Source: Pelagadaptatus aseana (GTDB taxonomy: Bacteria; Pseudomonadota; Gammaproteobacteria; Pseudomonadales; Cellvibrionaceae). From it: a DNA stretch of 64,000 nt. Made by a program: the position numbers and the translations under genes. Positions within the stretch are counted from its first letter, which is position 1. Each line of letters starts with the position of its first letter. The notes beneath the pieces are model-generated. The model ran no database searches, had not been told where the DNA came from, and saw nothing but the letters and a program-made list of their open reading frames with translations. The stretch covers positions 1-64,000 of the forward strand of contig BAABNI010000010.1 of assembly GCA_040365065.1 (NCBI GenBank), read 5' to 3'. Below are positions 1 to 9,741 of the stretch, in pieces.

Positions 1-179
1 ATATTGCTTTGTGCCAGCTCTAAAACTGGGAAATCTACATCCTTGATGGCATTTAACCGATCAATATTTTTGTTGCCCGAATTGATGATCACCAGCAGGA
101 ACACCAAAAAGCCTATAGTGGCCACCAGCGGAATAACCGCAATCTTTAATTTGATGCTCAGATCATTAAGCCGACCCAT
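1..179 (-). CDS. Methyl-accepting chemotaxis protein, N-terminal fragment cut by the window edge
   Basis: Reading on the minus strand from ATG at 179 gives about 59 residues starting MGRLNDLSIKLKIAVIPLVA, then a hydrophobic run (GFLVFLLVII) and a polar stretch continuing off the window. A short basic N-terminus, one membrane segment and the start of a periplasmic helix are typical of chemotaxis receptors and related sensors. The signalling domain lies outside the window, so a histidine kinase or diguanylate cyclase with the same sensor start cannot be excluded. It is transcribed away from the window start, 133 bases beyond the end of cysG. Confidence 0.55.
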   Translation of the reverse strand, partial: MGRLNDLSIKLKIAVIPLVATIGFLVFLLVIINSGNKNIDRLNAIKDVDFPVLELAQSN

Positions 180-312
180 TTAACACTCCAGGCAATATTA
201 TTTGTGTTTGAAGTTATAGTAGTCCCCTTTTTGGCCATTTTCCGAAGAATTAGCCTTAAAGGGAAAGTTGTTAATCGAATTATCGGCGAGGAAAGGGTGA
301 ACTTTAGAAGGA

Positions 313-1701
313 TTATTGCCAGCGCAGACTGTCATGCAGTGCGACTACGGTCCCGACTATAACCAGTGTCGGCGCTTTAAATTGTTTCTGGCTGGCGATG
401 TCAGAAATGGTTGATACAGTGGCTGTGGTCACTCGTTGCTCGGGGGTGGTCCCCTTTTCAATAATCGCAACAGGCAAATCCGGTGAAGCCCCTTGAATCT
501 GGAGATTACGCATAATATTGGGCAATTCACCAAGCCCCATATAGAAAACCAGAGTTTGGTCCGGCTTGGCCAAGGATGCCCAGTCAAGGTCATCCCCCTG
601 ACTTTTTAAATGACCGGTGACAAATCGAACAGACTGGGAGTGGTCGCGATGGGTCAAAGGAATACCGGCGTAGGAGGAACAACCGGAAGCAGCTGTAATA
701 CCCGGCACCACTTGGAAAGACACACCATTGCGAGCCAGCAACTCCAGCTCTTCACCACCGCGACCAAAGATAAACGGGTCGCCACCTTTCAGGCGCAGAA
801 CCTGCTTACCCTGTTTGGCCAGATCAACCAGTAATTGATTGATATCCGGTTGTGGCACACTGTGGTCGGCCTTGCGTTTGCCGACATAGATTTTTTCAAC
901 CTGCCGCGGCAGCAAGCTCATTATATCCTCGGACACCAGACGATCGTATAAAACCACTTCGGCCTGCTGGATCAGCTTCAACGCCTTGACAGTCAATAAA
1001 TCTGGATCACCGGGGCCTGCGCCGACCAGAAACACCTGACCGGTTAATCTTCCGGCTTGCGCCTGCTTCAATTGCTCCTGAAACTGGGCATCCGCTCGCT
1101 CGGAGTCACCGCGCAGCACCATATCCTTGATCGGACTGCTTAATATCTGATGCCAGAAACGCCTTCTGAAGCTGGCATCCTGCAGAATACCAGCCACACG
1201 CTTTCGCCAACTTTCAGCCCATGCACTCAAACGGCCAAAGTCTGCCGGGATAAAGGCTTCAAGGTGCTGTTTCAGGTAGCGGGTGATGGTAGGTGATTGG
1301 CCATCCGTGTGCAGCGCCACGGTAACATTTTGGCGCTCGATGATGGCGGGAAGCAGTAAATTGCCCTGTTCTGCATCGCTTGCAACATTCACCAGCAGCC
1401 CCTGCTGTTTGCATTGCTTGGCAATGTCGTCATTCAGCTTACGGTCATTGGTAGCGGCAATGATTAAAGCGAAGCGATCCAGTGACAGATCCACGGAATT
1501 GCTCTCGGACCAGGTCTGTGGATACCACTTCAACCCGGCTTCAATCAAAGGCGCAAAATCATCCTCAATCTCAGGGGCAATCAACTCAATGTCTGCTCCG
1601 GTCCGCATCAGTGTTTTACACTTGCGCAACGCAATGGCTCCCCCGCCTATAACCAGGCAGGGTTTATCTTCAAGCTTGAGGCCCAGCGGTAAGTATTTCA
1701 T
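313..1701 (-). CDS. cysG: Siroheme synthase (multifunctional)
   Basis: Cytoplasmic enzyme making siroheme from uroporphyrinogen III by two SAM-dependent methylations, NAD-dependent oxidation and iron insertion. The 462 residues match full-length CysG. Residues 1 to about 205 are the dehydrogenase/ferrochelatase half, with a Rossmann motif VIGGGAIALRKCK near residue 17. Residues from about 220 are the methyltransferase half, with VGAGPGDPDLLTVKAL and LKGGDPFIFGRGGEE. Its start overlaps the serS stop by four bases (ATGA), so the two are probably translationally coupled. Siroheme serves sulfite and nitrite reductases; none is in the window. Confidence 0.96.
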   Translation of the reverse strand: MKYLPLGLKLEDKPCLVIGGGAIALRKCKTLMRTGADIELIAPEIEDDFAPLIEAGLKWYPQTWSESNSVDLSLDRFALIIAATNDRKLNDDIAKQCKQQGLLVNVASDAEQGNLLLPAIIERQNVTVALHTDGQSPTITRYLKQHLEAFIPADFGRLSAWAESWRKRVAGILQDASFRRRFWHQILSSPIKDMVLRGDSERADAQFQEQLKQAQAGRLTGQVFLVGAGPGDPDLLTVKALKLIQQAEVVLYDRLVSEDIMSLLPRQVEKIYVGKRKADHSVPQPDINQLLVDLAKQGKQVLRLKGGDPFIFGRGGEELELLARNGVSFQVVPGITAASGCSSYAGIPLTHRDHSQSVRFVTGHLKSQGDDLDWASLAKPDQTLVFYMGLGELPNIMRNLQIQGASPDLPVAIIEKGTTPEQRVTTATVSTISDIASQKQFKAPTLVIVGTVVALHDSLRWQ

Positions 1702-2981
1702 TGCCCGCCGATCTGAGTAACGCCACCCATGTAAGGCTGTAAGACTTCAGGAACCAGCACGCTGCCATCGGGTTGCTGGTAATTTTCCAGCACTGCAATC
1801 AGGGTGCGACCCACTGCCAATCCTGAACCATTGAGGGTATGCAGCAGTTCTGGCTTACCCGTTTCAGAGTTGCGGAAGCGAGCTTTCATCCGGCGCGCCT
1901 GAAAATCACCAAAGGTGCTGCAGGAAGAAATCTCACGGTACTTCTCCTGAGAAGGCAGCCACACCTCAATGTCATAGGTCTTGGCAGATGAAAAGCCGAG
2001 ATCGCCACCACACAGAATCACGGTCCGATAAGGCAGATCAAGAGCCTGCAGTATCGCTTCGGCATTGCCTGTCAAAGCTTCCAGAGCAGCGTCGGACTCC
2101 TGCGGTTTGACGAACTGAACCAGCTCAACTTTTTCAAACTGATGCTGACGAATCATGCCGCGGGTATCACGGCCATGACTGCCAGCCTCGGAGCGGAAAC
2201 ACGGTGTATGGCACACAAACTTGAGTGGCAGAACCGAGTCGTCCTGAACAATTTCATTACGCAGAATATTGGTAACCGGCACTTCCGCCGTTGGGATCAG
2301 GTAAAACTCGCGGTCATCGTTGAGTTTAAACAGATCGTCCTCAAACTTGGGCAGTTGACCGGTGCCATAGAGGGAATCTTTGTTGACTACAAAGGGAACA
2401 TAGATCTCTTCGTAGCCGTGCTCAGCAATGTGTGTATTGAGCATAAACTGAATCAAGGCCCGGTGAAGACGGGCAATACCGCCCTGCATTACCGCGAAGC
2501 GTGAACCGGTCAGCTTTGACGCCGTATCAAAGTCGAGTCCGCCGAGCTGAGCGCCCAGGTCCACATGATCCTTGACCTCAAAATCAAAGGATTTGGGCGT
2601 ACCCCAGGTTCTGATTTCGACATTGTCGTCTTCACTTTCACCTGCAGGGACGGCATCAGATGGAATATTGGGTACACCGCTGAGCAAATCTTCCAGCTTC
2701 AGTTGGATCTGGGCCAGCTGCTCCTCGGCTGCCTGTTTCTGCTTTTTAAGGTTGCCCACTTCTTGTAACAGGGGCTGAATGTCTTCACCAGCAGCCTTGG
2801 CTTTACCAATACTTTGGGCGCGGGCATTACTTTCCTTCTGAAGATTTTCAGTTTTGGTTTGTATGACCTTGCGCTCTTCCTCCAGAGCTTTAAAGCCCGC
2901 CACATCCAGTTCAAAACCTTTAATGCGAAGCTTTTCAGCAACAACTTCGGGATTAGAGCGAATTAATTTCGAATCAAGCAT
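1698..2981 (-). CDS. serS: Serine--tRNA ligase
   Basis: Charges tRNA-Ser with serine. The 427-residue reading starts at ATG 2981 (MLDSKLIRSNPEVV), the usual SerRS N-terminus. The longer open frame reaching 3086 would add 35 residues that overlap crcB and do not resemble the family. Residues up to about 110 form the long antiparallel coiled coil that grips the tRNA-Ser long arm. The class II core follows, with motif 2 around FRSEAGSHGRDTRG and motif 3 GSGLAVGRTLIAVLEN. It sits between crcB (13 bases upstream) and cysG (overlapping), in the ftsK-lolA-rarA-crcB-serS-cysG run. A cognate tRNA-Ser(UGA) lies at 30347. Confidence 0.96.
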   Translation of the reverse strand: MLDSKLIRSNPEVVAEKLRIKGFELDVAGFKALEEERKVIQTKTENLQKESNARAQSIGKAKAAGEDIQPLLQEVGNLKKQKQAAEEQLAQIQLKLEDLLSGVPNIPSDAVPAGESEDDNVEIRTWGTPKSFDFEVKDHVDLGAQLGGLDFDTASKLTGSRFAVMQGGIARLHRALIQFMLNTHIAEHGYEEIYVPFVVNKDSLYGTGQLPKFEDDLFKLNDDREFYLIPTAEVPVTNILRNEIVQDDSVLPLKFVCHTPCFRSEAGSHGRDTRGMIRQHQFEKVELVQFVKPQESDAALEALTGNAEAILQALDLPYRTVILCGGDLGFSSAKTYDIEVWLPSQEKYREISSCSTFGDFQARRMKARFRNSETGKPELLHTLNGSGLAVGRTLIAVLENYQQPDGSVLVPEVLQPYMGGVTQIGGQ

Positions 2982-2994
2982 ATCTACAAACCAG

Positions 2995-3369
2995 TCAAAT
3001 AATACGAATTGTGAGTGAATAACCGGCCCAAACAGCCAGTAAGCAACCGACGACGCTAACCAGCATATAGGTTGCTGCGGTTGCAATAAAACCTTGTTGC
3101 AGGAGAGTCAGTGCCTCCAGAGCAAAGGTGGAAAATGTGGTAAAAGCGCCGAGAAAACCGGCCATGATGACCAATCGCCATTGATCGCTCAACAGCCCGC
3201 GCTCGACAATGTAAACGTAGGCCATACCAATCAAGAAAGAACCCAGAACATTGATGCACAGTGTTGCTATAGGAAATCGATGAGACACCAGTGGCACAGA
3301 ATAAATGGTAATGGCGTAACGACTCATTGCCCCCAGAGCGCCACCGAGGGCCACTGCTAACCACTGCAT
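2995..3369 (-). CDS. crcB: Fluoride ion channel CrcB/Fluc
   Basis: Small inner-membrane channel that lets fluoride leave the cell. The 124 residues carry four hydrophobic segments and the family signatures GGALGAMSRY near the N-terminus and GFLGAFTTFSTFALE in the third segment, with the phenylalanine/threonine-rich pore region. Members work as antiparallel dimers. It lies 11 bases downstream of rarA and 13 bases upstream of serS in one transcription unit. There is no room for a fluoride riboswitch upstream, so regulation by fluoride is not evident. Confidence 0.93.
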   Translation of the reverse strand: MQWLAVALGGALGAMSRYAITIYSVPLVSHRFPIATLCINVLGSFLIGMAYVYIVERGLLSDQWRLVIMAGFLGAFTTFSTFALEALTLLQQGFIATAATYMLVSVVGCLLAVWAGYSLTIRII

Positions 3370-3380
3370 GGAAAATCCTA

Positions 3381-4736
3381 TTAATTGTTGTCCGTTTTAT
3401 CCGGGTAACGCTGCCAGTCGCTGCCAGCATTGAGCTGTTTCAGATACTGCAATTTTTCCGCTATTTTCTGCTCCAGCCCTCTCGGGACCGGGTGGTAATA
3501 ACTGGCATTACACACTTCTTGCGGGAAATAGTTTTCCCCTGCGGAAAATCCTTCAGGCTCGTCGTGGGCGTATTTGTATTCGGCACCGTAATCGAGAGAC
3601 TTCATTAGCTGGGTCGGAGCGTTGCGTAAATGCAAAGGCACCTCGTAACTGGGCTGGGATTTTACATCCGCCATTACTTGGTTGAAAGCCTTATATACAG
3701 CATTGCTCTTTGGTGCGGCCGCCAGATAGGCAATAGCCTGCGCTATAGCCAGTTCACCCTCGGGACTGCCCAGTCGTTCTTGCACCTCCCAGCCGTTGAG
3801 TGCCAGCTGCAGCGCACGTGGGTCGGCGTTGCCTATGTCTTCACTGGCCATTCTGACTACTCGGCGCGCCACATAGAGTGGATCGCAACCGCCATCCAGC
3901 ATGCGGGCAAACCAGTAGAGCGATGCATCTACATCAGAACCCCGAACAGATTTGTGCAAAGCGGATATTTGCTCGTAGAAGACGTCACCACCTTTATCAA
4001 AGCGACGCACTTCATTGGCAAGAATTTCCTGCAGGGTGTCATTGGTAATCACACGCCTGCCCTGCTCATTGGTTTCAGCCAGATCATTGCCTACCTCAAG
4101 CAGGTTCAGGCACTTCCGGCCGTCACCATCCGCCGCATAGGCAATGGTTTCCAACACACCCTCTTCCAAGTGTGGAGGATCCAAACCCAGACCGCGTTGT
4201 TTATCCTCCAGCGCCTGTTGCAACATTTGAATCAGGTCTTCAGTCTTAAGGCTTCGCAACACATAAACCCGAGAACGGGATAGCAAGGCATTATTTAACG
4301 AAAAAGAGGGATTCTCTGTGGTCGCACCAATAAAGATAACGGTGCCATCTTCTACATAGGGCAGAAAAGCATCCTGTTGAGCCTTGTTGAAGCGATGCAC
4401 TTCGTCCACAAACAGAATGGTTTTGCGACCGGATTGAAGCTGAATATCCTGAGCTCTGGCAACCGCACTGCGTATGTCTTTAACCCCGGCGAGCACCGCT
4501 GAAATGGTCTCAAAGTGTGCATCGGAGACCTCAGCAATCATCTTGGCCATGGATGTCTTACCCACACCCGGCGGTCCCCAGAGCACCATCGAATGAAGGT
4601 GTTTGCTGATCACCGCTTCGCGAAGTGGCTTGCCAACCCCGAACAAATGTTCCTGCCCAATATAGTGATCAGGATGCTTGGGGCGCATCCTGGCCGCCAG
4701 CGGCTGAATTGGAGTCGGGTCAAATAAGTCGTTCAT
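3381..4736 (-). CDS. rarA: Replication-associated recombination protein RarA (MgsA), AAA+ ATPase
   Basis: Clamp-loader-like AAA+ protein acting at stalled forks with SSB and RecA. The 451 residues match the family. Visible are the N-terminal PLAARMRPKHPDHYIGQEHL motif, Walker A GPPGVGKTSMAKMIA, Walker B ILFVDEVHRFNKAQQD, sensor 1 FIGATTENPSF, and the C-terminal tetramerisation region with GCDPLYVARRVVRMASEDIG. The start ATG overlaps the lolA stop by four bases. The neighbour order lolA-rarA-crcB-serS is the common gammaproteobacterial one. Confidence 0.95.
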   Translation of the reverse strand: MNDLFDPTPIQPLAARMRPKHPDHYIGQEHLFGVGKPLREAVISKHLHSMVLWGPPGVGKTSMAKMIAEVSDAHFETISAVLAGVKDIRSAVARAQDIQLQSGRKTILFVDEVHRFNKAQQDAFLPYVEDGTVIFIGATTENPSFSLNNALLSRSRVYVLRSLKTEDLIQMLQQALEDKQRGLGLDPPHLEEGVLETIAYAADGDGRKCLNLLEVGNDLAETNEQGRRVITNDTLQEILANEVRRFDKGGDVFYEQISALHKSVRGSDVDASLYWFARMLDGGCDPLYVARRVVRMASEDIGNADPRALQLALNGWEVQERLGSPEGELAIAQAIAYLAAAPKSNAVYKAFNQVMADVKSQPSYEVPLHLRNAPTQLMKSLDYGAEYKYAHDEPEGFSAGENYFPQEVCNASYYHPVPRGLEQKIAEKLQYLKQLNAGSDWQRYPDKTDNN

Positions 4737-5341
4737 TGGTAGACGACGTCAGTCCCCTGTGGAATCTCAAAGGTAAATAAATCACTCTGAATCACCAGAT
4801 TTTGCTCAGTCTCGAGTAATTCAAAAGCCGTACGCTGTTCCATATGATCCAGCATACTAAGACCAACAAGATTATTTTCTAAAAATGTCAACTCAAGTTT
4901 CTTGAAAAGCGGATTTTCCTGCTTCGGTAAAAGCTGAAAATGGCCATCGGACAATTGTTGAATGTCATATTCTTCGTACAGGCGCTCCGGTGCTCCGGAG
5001 AATAGAATGGCTGGTGCCATTTGTAACGTGCCATCAATGGCCCCTGTTGTCACCTGTTCCAAATCCGGATCGTACAACCAGTAACGGCCACCATCACTGA
5101 TCAGTAACTGCGGCATTGGCTCGATGGTCTCCCAGCGAATTTTTCCGGGCGTTACTATCTGAAAGCGCCCCTCCTGCTCCCCCAATACACTGCCTGATTC
5201 ATCGAATTGGGCCTGAATAAAGCGCCCGGCAAGACTTTTGAGGCCGTACATTCTGTCTGACAGACTCAGCTCTTCAGATTGGGCTGACACGGCAAAGCCT
5301 GACAAAATCCAAATAAAAACCAACAAACCACTACGAAACAA
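4733..5341 (-). CDS. lolA: Outer-membrane lipoprotein carrier protein LolA
   Basis: Periplasmic chaperone that takes lipoproteins released by LolCDE and hands them to LolB. It has 202 residues with a signal peptide ending near SGFAVSAQS. The mature part shows the LolA pattern: GRFIQAQFDESGSVLGEQ, then GKIRWETIEPMPQLLISDG, then YWLYDPDLEQVT. The arginine in GKIRWE matches the conserved Arg43 region of the family. It overlaps rarA by four bases and lies 25 bases after ftsK. Its partner LolCDE is at 58961-62143. Confidence 0.93.
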   Translation of the reverse strand: MFRSGLLVFIWILSGFAVSAQSEELSLSDRMYGLKSLAGRFIQAQFDESGSVLGEQEGRFQIVTPGKIRWETIEPMPQLLISDGGRYWLYDPDLEQVTTGAIDGTLQMAPAILFSGAPERLYEEYDIQQLSDGHFQLLPKQENPLFKKLELTFLENNLVGLSMLDHMEQRTAFELLETEQNLVIQSDLFTFEIPQGTDVVYQ

Positions 5342-5366
5342 ATTTATCTCCTATCTGCTCACTCAA

Positions 5367-7718
5367 TCAGTGTTTGGGTGGTGCTGGCGCCAGAACCTCG
5401 CGGTTGCCATTGGTCCCCATTTCACTGACCACACCGGCCGCTTCCATGGTTTCAATCAAACGAGCCGCACGGTTATAACCCACACGCAATTTACGCTGCA
5501 CCGAAGAGATTGACGCCTTGCGGGTTTCGGTCACAAAAGCCACTGCCTCGTCATACAGGGGATCGGATTCATCATCCCCACCTTCGCCACTGTCATCACT
5601 GAGCCCGGGCACAGGAATACTGTTGGTGCTATCGTCTATGACGCCTTCGAGATAATCAGGTTCCCCACGCTGTTTCCAGTCATGAACCACTTTATGGACT
5701 TCGTGATCGTCGACAAAAGCACCATGCACCCTTTGTGGCACGCTGGTTCCAGGCGCCAAATACAACATATCACCGTGCCCCAGCAATTGTTCAGCGCCGC
5801 CCTGATCAAGAATGGTGCGTGAATCAATCTTGGACGATACCTGAAATGCCATCCGGGTCGGGACATTGGCTTTGATCAAACCAGTGATAACATCCACGGA
5901 CGGTCGCTGTGTAGCCAAAATCAAATGTATGCCAGCCGCCCGGGCTTTCTGTGCAATCCGGGCAATCAACTGCTCCACTTTTTTGCCCACGATCATCATC
6001 ATGTCTGCAAACTCGTCAACCACCACCACAATGTGCGGCAGAGTTTCCAGATCGGGCGCAGGAGCCTGTTCTTCACCAGCCATAAAATGCTCTTCAGGAT
6101 TCCAGAGTGGATCTTTCAATGGCTCTCCAGCCTTAATCGCCTCTTCAACTTTGCGATTAAAGCCCGCCAGATTCCGAACCCCCATGGCTGCCATCAGCTT
6201 GTAACGTCGCTCCATCTCACCAACACACCAGCGCAAGCCGTTGGCGGCATCTTTCATGTCGGTGATCACCGGCGTCAGCAAATGGGGAATGCCCTCGTAA
6301 ATGGATAATTCCAGCATCTTCGGATCCACCAGAATCAGGCGCACTTCTTTGGGGCTGGATTTGTACAGCAAGCTCAACAGCATCACGTTGACGCCCACCG
6401 ATTTGCCGGAGCCCGTGGTGCCCGCAACCAGCAAATGTGGCATCTTCGCCAAATCAACAACAACTGGCTCACCCGCGATATCGTGGCCCAGAGCCATACT
6501 CAGGGACGATTTTGATTTTTCATAGACCTCGGTGGCCAGCACCTCACTGAGTCGCACCATCTCACGATGTTCGTTGGGAATCTCAATACCAACCACCGAC
6601 TTGCCTGGAATAACTTCTACCACCCGCACACTGATAACTGCCAGTGATCTGGCCAGATCTTTGGCAAGGTTGGTAATACGGCTGACTTTTACCCCCGGGG
6701 CTGGCTGGATTTCAAAGCGGGTAACTACCGGCCCGGGCAGTACCGAAACCACTTCGGCTTCAATACCAAAGTCTTTGAGCTTGAGCTCCAACAACCGTGA
6801 CATGGCCTCCAGTGATTCCTTGGAATAGCCCTTGCCTTTCGACTTATCTGCTGGATCCAGTAAGCTGATGGCAGGCAATTCACCTACGGGGCCCGTTTTA
6901 TCATCAAACAGAGAGGTCTGCTTTTCTTTCTCTACGCGCGCACTGGTCTTGGCTTTTTTAACCGGCTGCTTGATTTTGGGGGGTTCTTTGGCTTCCACCT
7001 GTTTAACTTTTTCGACAAAAATCGCTTCTCGTGCTTTCTGGGCTTCTACGTGCTGTTTCTTTTCCTCTCGATCCAGGCGCCGCTTATGCAATTTCTGTTT
7101 AATGCCACCAACAGTCGCCAGAGTCACACCACCAAGCCAGTCCATCAGGGCAAACCAGGACAGGTCGGTAAATACGGTCAAGCCAAACAGAAAAATAGCA
7201 AGTAAAACCACCACGCTGCCGGTATAGCCCAAAGCGGCCTCTACGGATGAAGCCACACTGGAGCCAAGCAAACCGCCGTTAGAGAAAGGCAGAACCTCAC
7301 TTTCCAGCCCCATATTCAGAGTGGTAAGACCGGTAGATGACATCATCACCAAGACAAAACCAACAAGCCGCAGAGTAAACAGTACGCCATCAAACCGGGT
7401 CTTTTGCGCCCTTTGTTTAAGCACCAGCCAAGCCCGATAGGCAATCAGTAGCGGAAACAGATAGGCCATATAACCAAACAGCGAGAAAAATACATCTGCC
7501 AGCCAAGCCCCGGTGGGACCACCAGCATTGGTTATGGCATGGCCGCTGCCGGTGTGGGACCAGCCAGGATCGGACGCATCGTAGGTAGCCAGAGCCATAA
7601 GAATATACAGGCATACAGCGACCAGACCGATAAGAGCCCCCTCAGCAAGGATCCGAACTGGCAGTGATGTAGCCTCTGACTGCTGCTCGCCGCCTGTTGT
7701 TTGTTGTTTTACGCTCAA
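5367..7718 (-). CDS. ftsK: DNA translocase FtsK
   Basis: Septum-anchored motor that pumps chromosome termini and activates XerCD at dif. It has 783 residues. An N-terminal membrane region (about residues 20-205) holds four or more hydrophobic segments. A short charged Lys/Glu-rich linker (about 205-290) follows, then the RecA-like motor with Walker A GTTGSGKS at 433-440 and a Walker B region ending VVVDEFADMMM. The C-terminal gamma winged helix (from about 715, RKLRVGYNRAARLIETMEAAG) reads KOPS. The linker is much shorter than in E. coli FtsK and resembles the Pseudomonas/SpoIIIE layout. It is first in the minus-strand run, so its promoter should lie in 7719-8002. Confidence 0.96.
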   Translation of the reverse strand: MSVKQQTTGGEQQSEATSLPVRILAEGALIGLVAVCLYILMALATYDASDPGWSHTGSGHAITNAGGPTGAWLADVFFSLFGYMAYLFPLLIAYRAWLVLKQRAQKTRFDGVLFTLRLVGFVLVMMSSTGLTTLNMGLESEVLPFSNGGLLGSSVASSVEAALGYTGSVVVLLAIFLFGLTVFTDLSWFALMDWLGGVTLATVGGIKQKLHKRRLDREEKKQHVEAQKAREAIFVEKVKQVEAKEPPKIKQPVKKAKTSARVEKEKQTSLFDDKTGPVGELPAISLLDPADKSKGKGYSKESLEAMSRLLELKLKDFGIEAEVVSVLPGPVVTRFEIQPAPGVKVSRITNLAKDLARSLAVISVRVVEVIPGKSVVGIEIPNEHREMVRLSEVLATEVYEKSKSSLSMALGHDIAGEPVVVDLAKMPHLLVAGTTGSGKSVGVNVMLLSLLYKSSPKEVRLILVDPKMLELSIYEGIPHLLTPVITDMKDAANGLRWCVGEMERRYKLMAAMGVRNLAGFNRKVEEAIKAGEPLKDPLWNPEEHFMAGEEQAPAPDLETLPHIVVVVDEFADMMMIVGKKVEQLIARIAQKARAAGIHLILATQRPSVDVITGLIKANVPTRMAFQVSSKIDSRTILDQGGAEQLLGHGDMLYLAPGTSVPQRVHGAFVDDHEVHKVVHDWKQRGEPDYLEGVIDDSTNSIPVPGLSDDSGEGGDDESDPLYDEAVAFVTETRKASISSVQRKLRVGYNRAARLIETMEAAGVVSEMGTNGNREVLAPAPPKH

Positions 7719-8002
7719 GAGAACCCCAATGATTGCTTTGCAGTCACACGCCTGTGAGGCGCCAACCTTTAATATAAAGTGATAACTTATTCTAATAGTA
7801 ACAAGCGCTTATGTCGCCTTGCTTGAGTCATTTATACCTAAAAATCCAGCCAGAACTGGAATACCCAACCCTCAGCCTGATCACAAAATAAACTATTAAT
7901 AGCGCTTATCTGATTGATTGAAGACTTTTACTAGGCGAGGTTTATCTATTTGCCTATGATGGCCTACTTTAAAAATCACATCTCAAATCTAGGACTTTCT
8001 AA
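7719..8002. other. Divergent intergenic control region between ftsK and trxB
   Basis: These 284 bases hold no gene. They must carry promoters for ftsK (minus) and trxB (plus). AT-rich stretches around 7770-7800 and 7880-7960 fit that, but I find no hexamer pair with good spacing. TATGAT at 7955-7960 lacks a convincing -35 element. No terminator or strong hairpin is seen. Confidence 0.4.
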
Positions 8003-8950
8003 ATGAGCGACGTGCAACATCATCAGGTAATTATCCTCGGTTCCGGCCCTGCCGGCTACACCGCAGCCATTTACGCTGCCCGGGCCAACCTTAACCCGGT
8101 TGTTATTACCGGCATGCAGCAAGGTGGCCAGCTGACCACAACCACCGAGGTTGAAAACTGGCCCGGTGGCGTGGCTGACCTACAAGGGCCGGCGCTGATG
8201 CAACAGATGCAGGAACACGCAGAACGCTTTGACACCCAGATTATTTTTGACCACATTCACGAAACCGATCTGAGCCAGCGTCCCTTCACCCTGAAAGGCT
8301 CCAACACCTATACCTGTGATGCTCTGATTATTGCCACCGGTGCCTCAGCCCAATATCTGGGGCTGCCATCAGAAGAAGCTTTTATGGGCAAAGGCGTGAG
8401 CGCCTGTGCCACCTGTGACGGTTTTTTCTATCGCGGTAAAAAGGTTGCAGTGGTTGGTGGTGGCAACACCGCTGTTGAAGAAGCCCTCTACCTGTCCAAT
8501 ATAGCCTCAGAGGTAACGTTGATTCACCGCCGTGATTCATTGCGCTCTGAAAAAGTTCTGCAGGACCGTATTTTGGAAAAAGCGGCTAACGGCAACGTCA
8601 ATATCATCTGGAATCACACGCTGGAAGAAGTGGTGGGCGACGACGCCGGTGTTACCGGTCTCAAGCTGAAAAGCACACATGATGACAGCAATCAGGAAAT
8701 TGATGTCGCCGGTGTATTTATTGCGATTGGACACAAGCCTAACACCGATATTTTTGCTGGCCAGCTGGACATGAAAGACGGCTACATCGTGATTAATAGC
8801 GGCCTGAATGGCAACGCCACCGGCACCAGTGTTGAGGGTGTCTATGCTGCGGGTGATGTTTCCGATCACATCTATCGCCAAGCCATTACCTCTGCCGGAG
8901 CGGGCTGCATGGCTGCACTGGATGTTGAGAAGTTTCTCGACAACCAATAA
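8003..8950 (+). CDS. trxB: Thioredoxin reductase
   Basis: NADPH-dependent flavoenzyme that keeps thioredoxin reduced in the cytoplasm. Its 315 residues are the usual length. The FAD motif ILGSGPAGYTAAIYAARA is at the N-terminus, the redox pair CATC is at residues 135-138, the NADPH motif VVGGGNTAVEEA follows, and the second FAD motif GVYAAGDV is near the C-terminus. A rho-independent terminator follows at once, so it is probably monocistronic, although aat starts only 65 bases downstream. Confidence 0.97.
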   Translation: MSDVQHHQVIILGSGPAGYTAAIYAARANLNPVVITGMQQGGQLTTTTEVENWPGGVADLQGPALMQQMQEHAERFDTQIIFDHIHETDLSQRPFTLKGSNTYTCDALIIATGASAQYLGLPSEEAFMGKGVSACATCDGFFYRGKKVAVVGGGNTAVEEALYLSNIASEVTLIHRRDSLRSEKVLQDRILEKAANGNVNIIWNHTLEEVVGDDAGVTGLKLKSTHDDSNQEIDVAGVFIAIGHKPNTDIFAGQLDMKDGYIVINSGLNGNATGTSVEGVYAAGDVSDHIYRQAITSAGAGCMAALDVEKFLDNQ

Positions 8951-8961
8951 TCCAGCTCCAA

Positions 8962-8996
8962 TAAAGCCCGGCAAGCCTCTGCCGGGCTTATTTCTT
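8962..8996 (+). terminator. Rho-independent terminator after trxB
   Basis: A ten-base-pair stem, AAGCCCGGCA (8964-8973) with TGCCGGGCTT (8980-8989), has a six-base loop and is followed by TATTTCTT. It begins 13 bases past the trxB stop and separates trxB from aat. Confidence 0.8.
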
Positions 8997-9015
8997 ATCG
9001 GGCGCAAATGTCCCA

Positions 9016-9741
9016 ATGATCCAACTACCATTTATCGAGCCAGGCGCAACCAGCTTTCCCGCCACCAGCAACGCACTGGAAGACCCAAACGGTTTACTGG
9101 CTTTTGGTGGCGACTTAAGTCCGCAGCAATTGTTTGCGGCTTACCGCAAGGGCATCTTTCCCTGGTTTGATGACGAATCGCCAATTCTCTGGTGGTCACC
9201 CTCACCGAGACTGGTACTCAAACCCTCGCAATTGCACGTATCCAAATCAATGCGCAAGCTGCTGCGGCAGCGCCCGTTTACTGTGACCACAGACAAGGCT
9301 TTTGAAGCTGTGATAACCGCCTGCGCGGAACCCCGTGAAGATCAGGGCACTTGGATTACTGAAGAAATGATTGCCGCTTATTGCGAACTGCACCATCACG
9401 GTATTGCTCATTCAATAGAGGTCTGGGAGCAAGATACTTTGGTTGGTGGCCTTTACGGCGTCGCCATTGGCAGCGTGTACTTTGGCGAATCTATGTTCAG
9501 CTTGCGTTCAAATGCTTCCAAATACGGCTTTATCTCACTCGTGGAGCAATTGGATCGGCTCAATTACCAACTGATTGATTGCCAGGTGCACACAAACCAC
9601 CTTGCCAGCCTGGGAGCCGAAGAGGTTTCCCGCCCAGAATTTGAGTCAATTCTTAAAGATGCTGTTAATATGGAAAACCGCTGGCCAACTTCTGAACAAG
9701 TCAACCAGCCATTGGTAAACCAAAAGGCAAACGGAAAATGA
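9016..9741 (+). CDS. aat: Leucyl/phenylalanyl-tRNA--protein transferase
   Basis: Transfers Leu or Phe from aminoacyl-tRNA to proteins with N-terminal Lys or Arg, creating primary N-degrons for ClpS-ClpAP. Its 241 residues are typical. Family stretches include GLLAFGGDLSPQQLFAAYRK, GIFPWFDDESPILWWSPSPR and GGLYGVAIGSVYFGESMFS. The start at 9016 leaves little room for a ribosome site after the trxB terminator. The stop overlaps the bpt start by four bases (ATGA), so both transferases are made together. Confidence 0.96.
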   Translation: MIQLPFIEPGATSFPATSNALEDPNGLLAFGGDLSPQQLFAAYRKGIFPWFDDESPILWWSPSPRLVLKPSQLHVSKSMRKLLRQRPFTVTTDKAFEAVITACAEPREDQGTWITEEMIAAYCELHHHGIAHSIEVWEQDTLVGGLYGVAIGSVYFGESMFSLRSNASKYGFISLVEQLDRLNYQLIDCQVHTNHLASLGAEEVSRPEFESILKDAVNMENRWPTSEQVNQPLVNQKANGK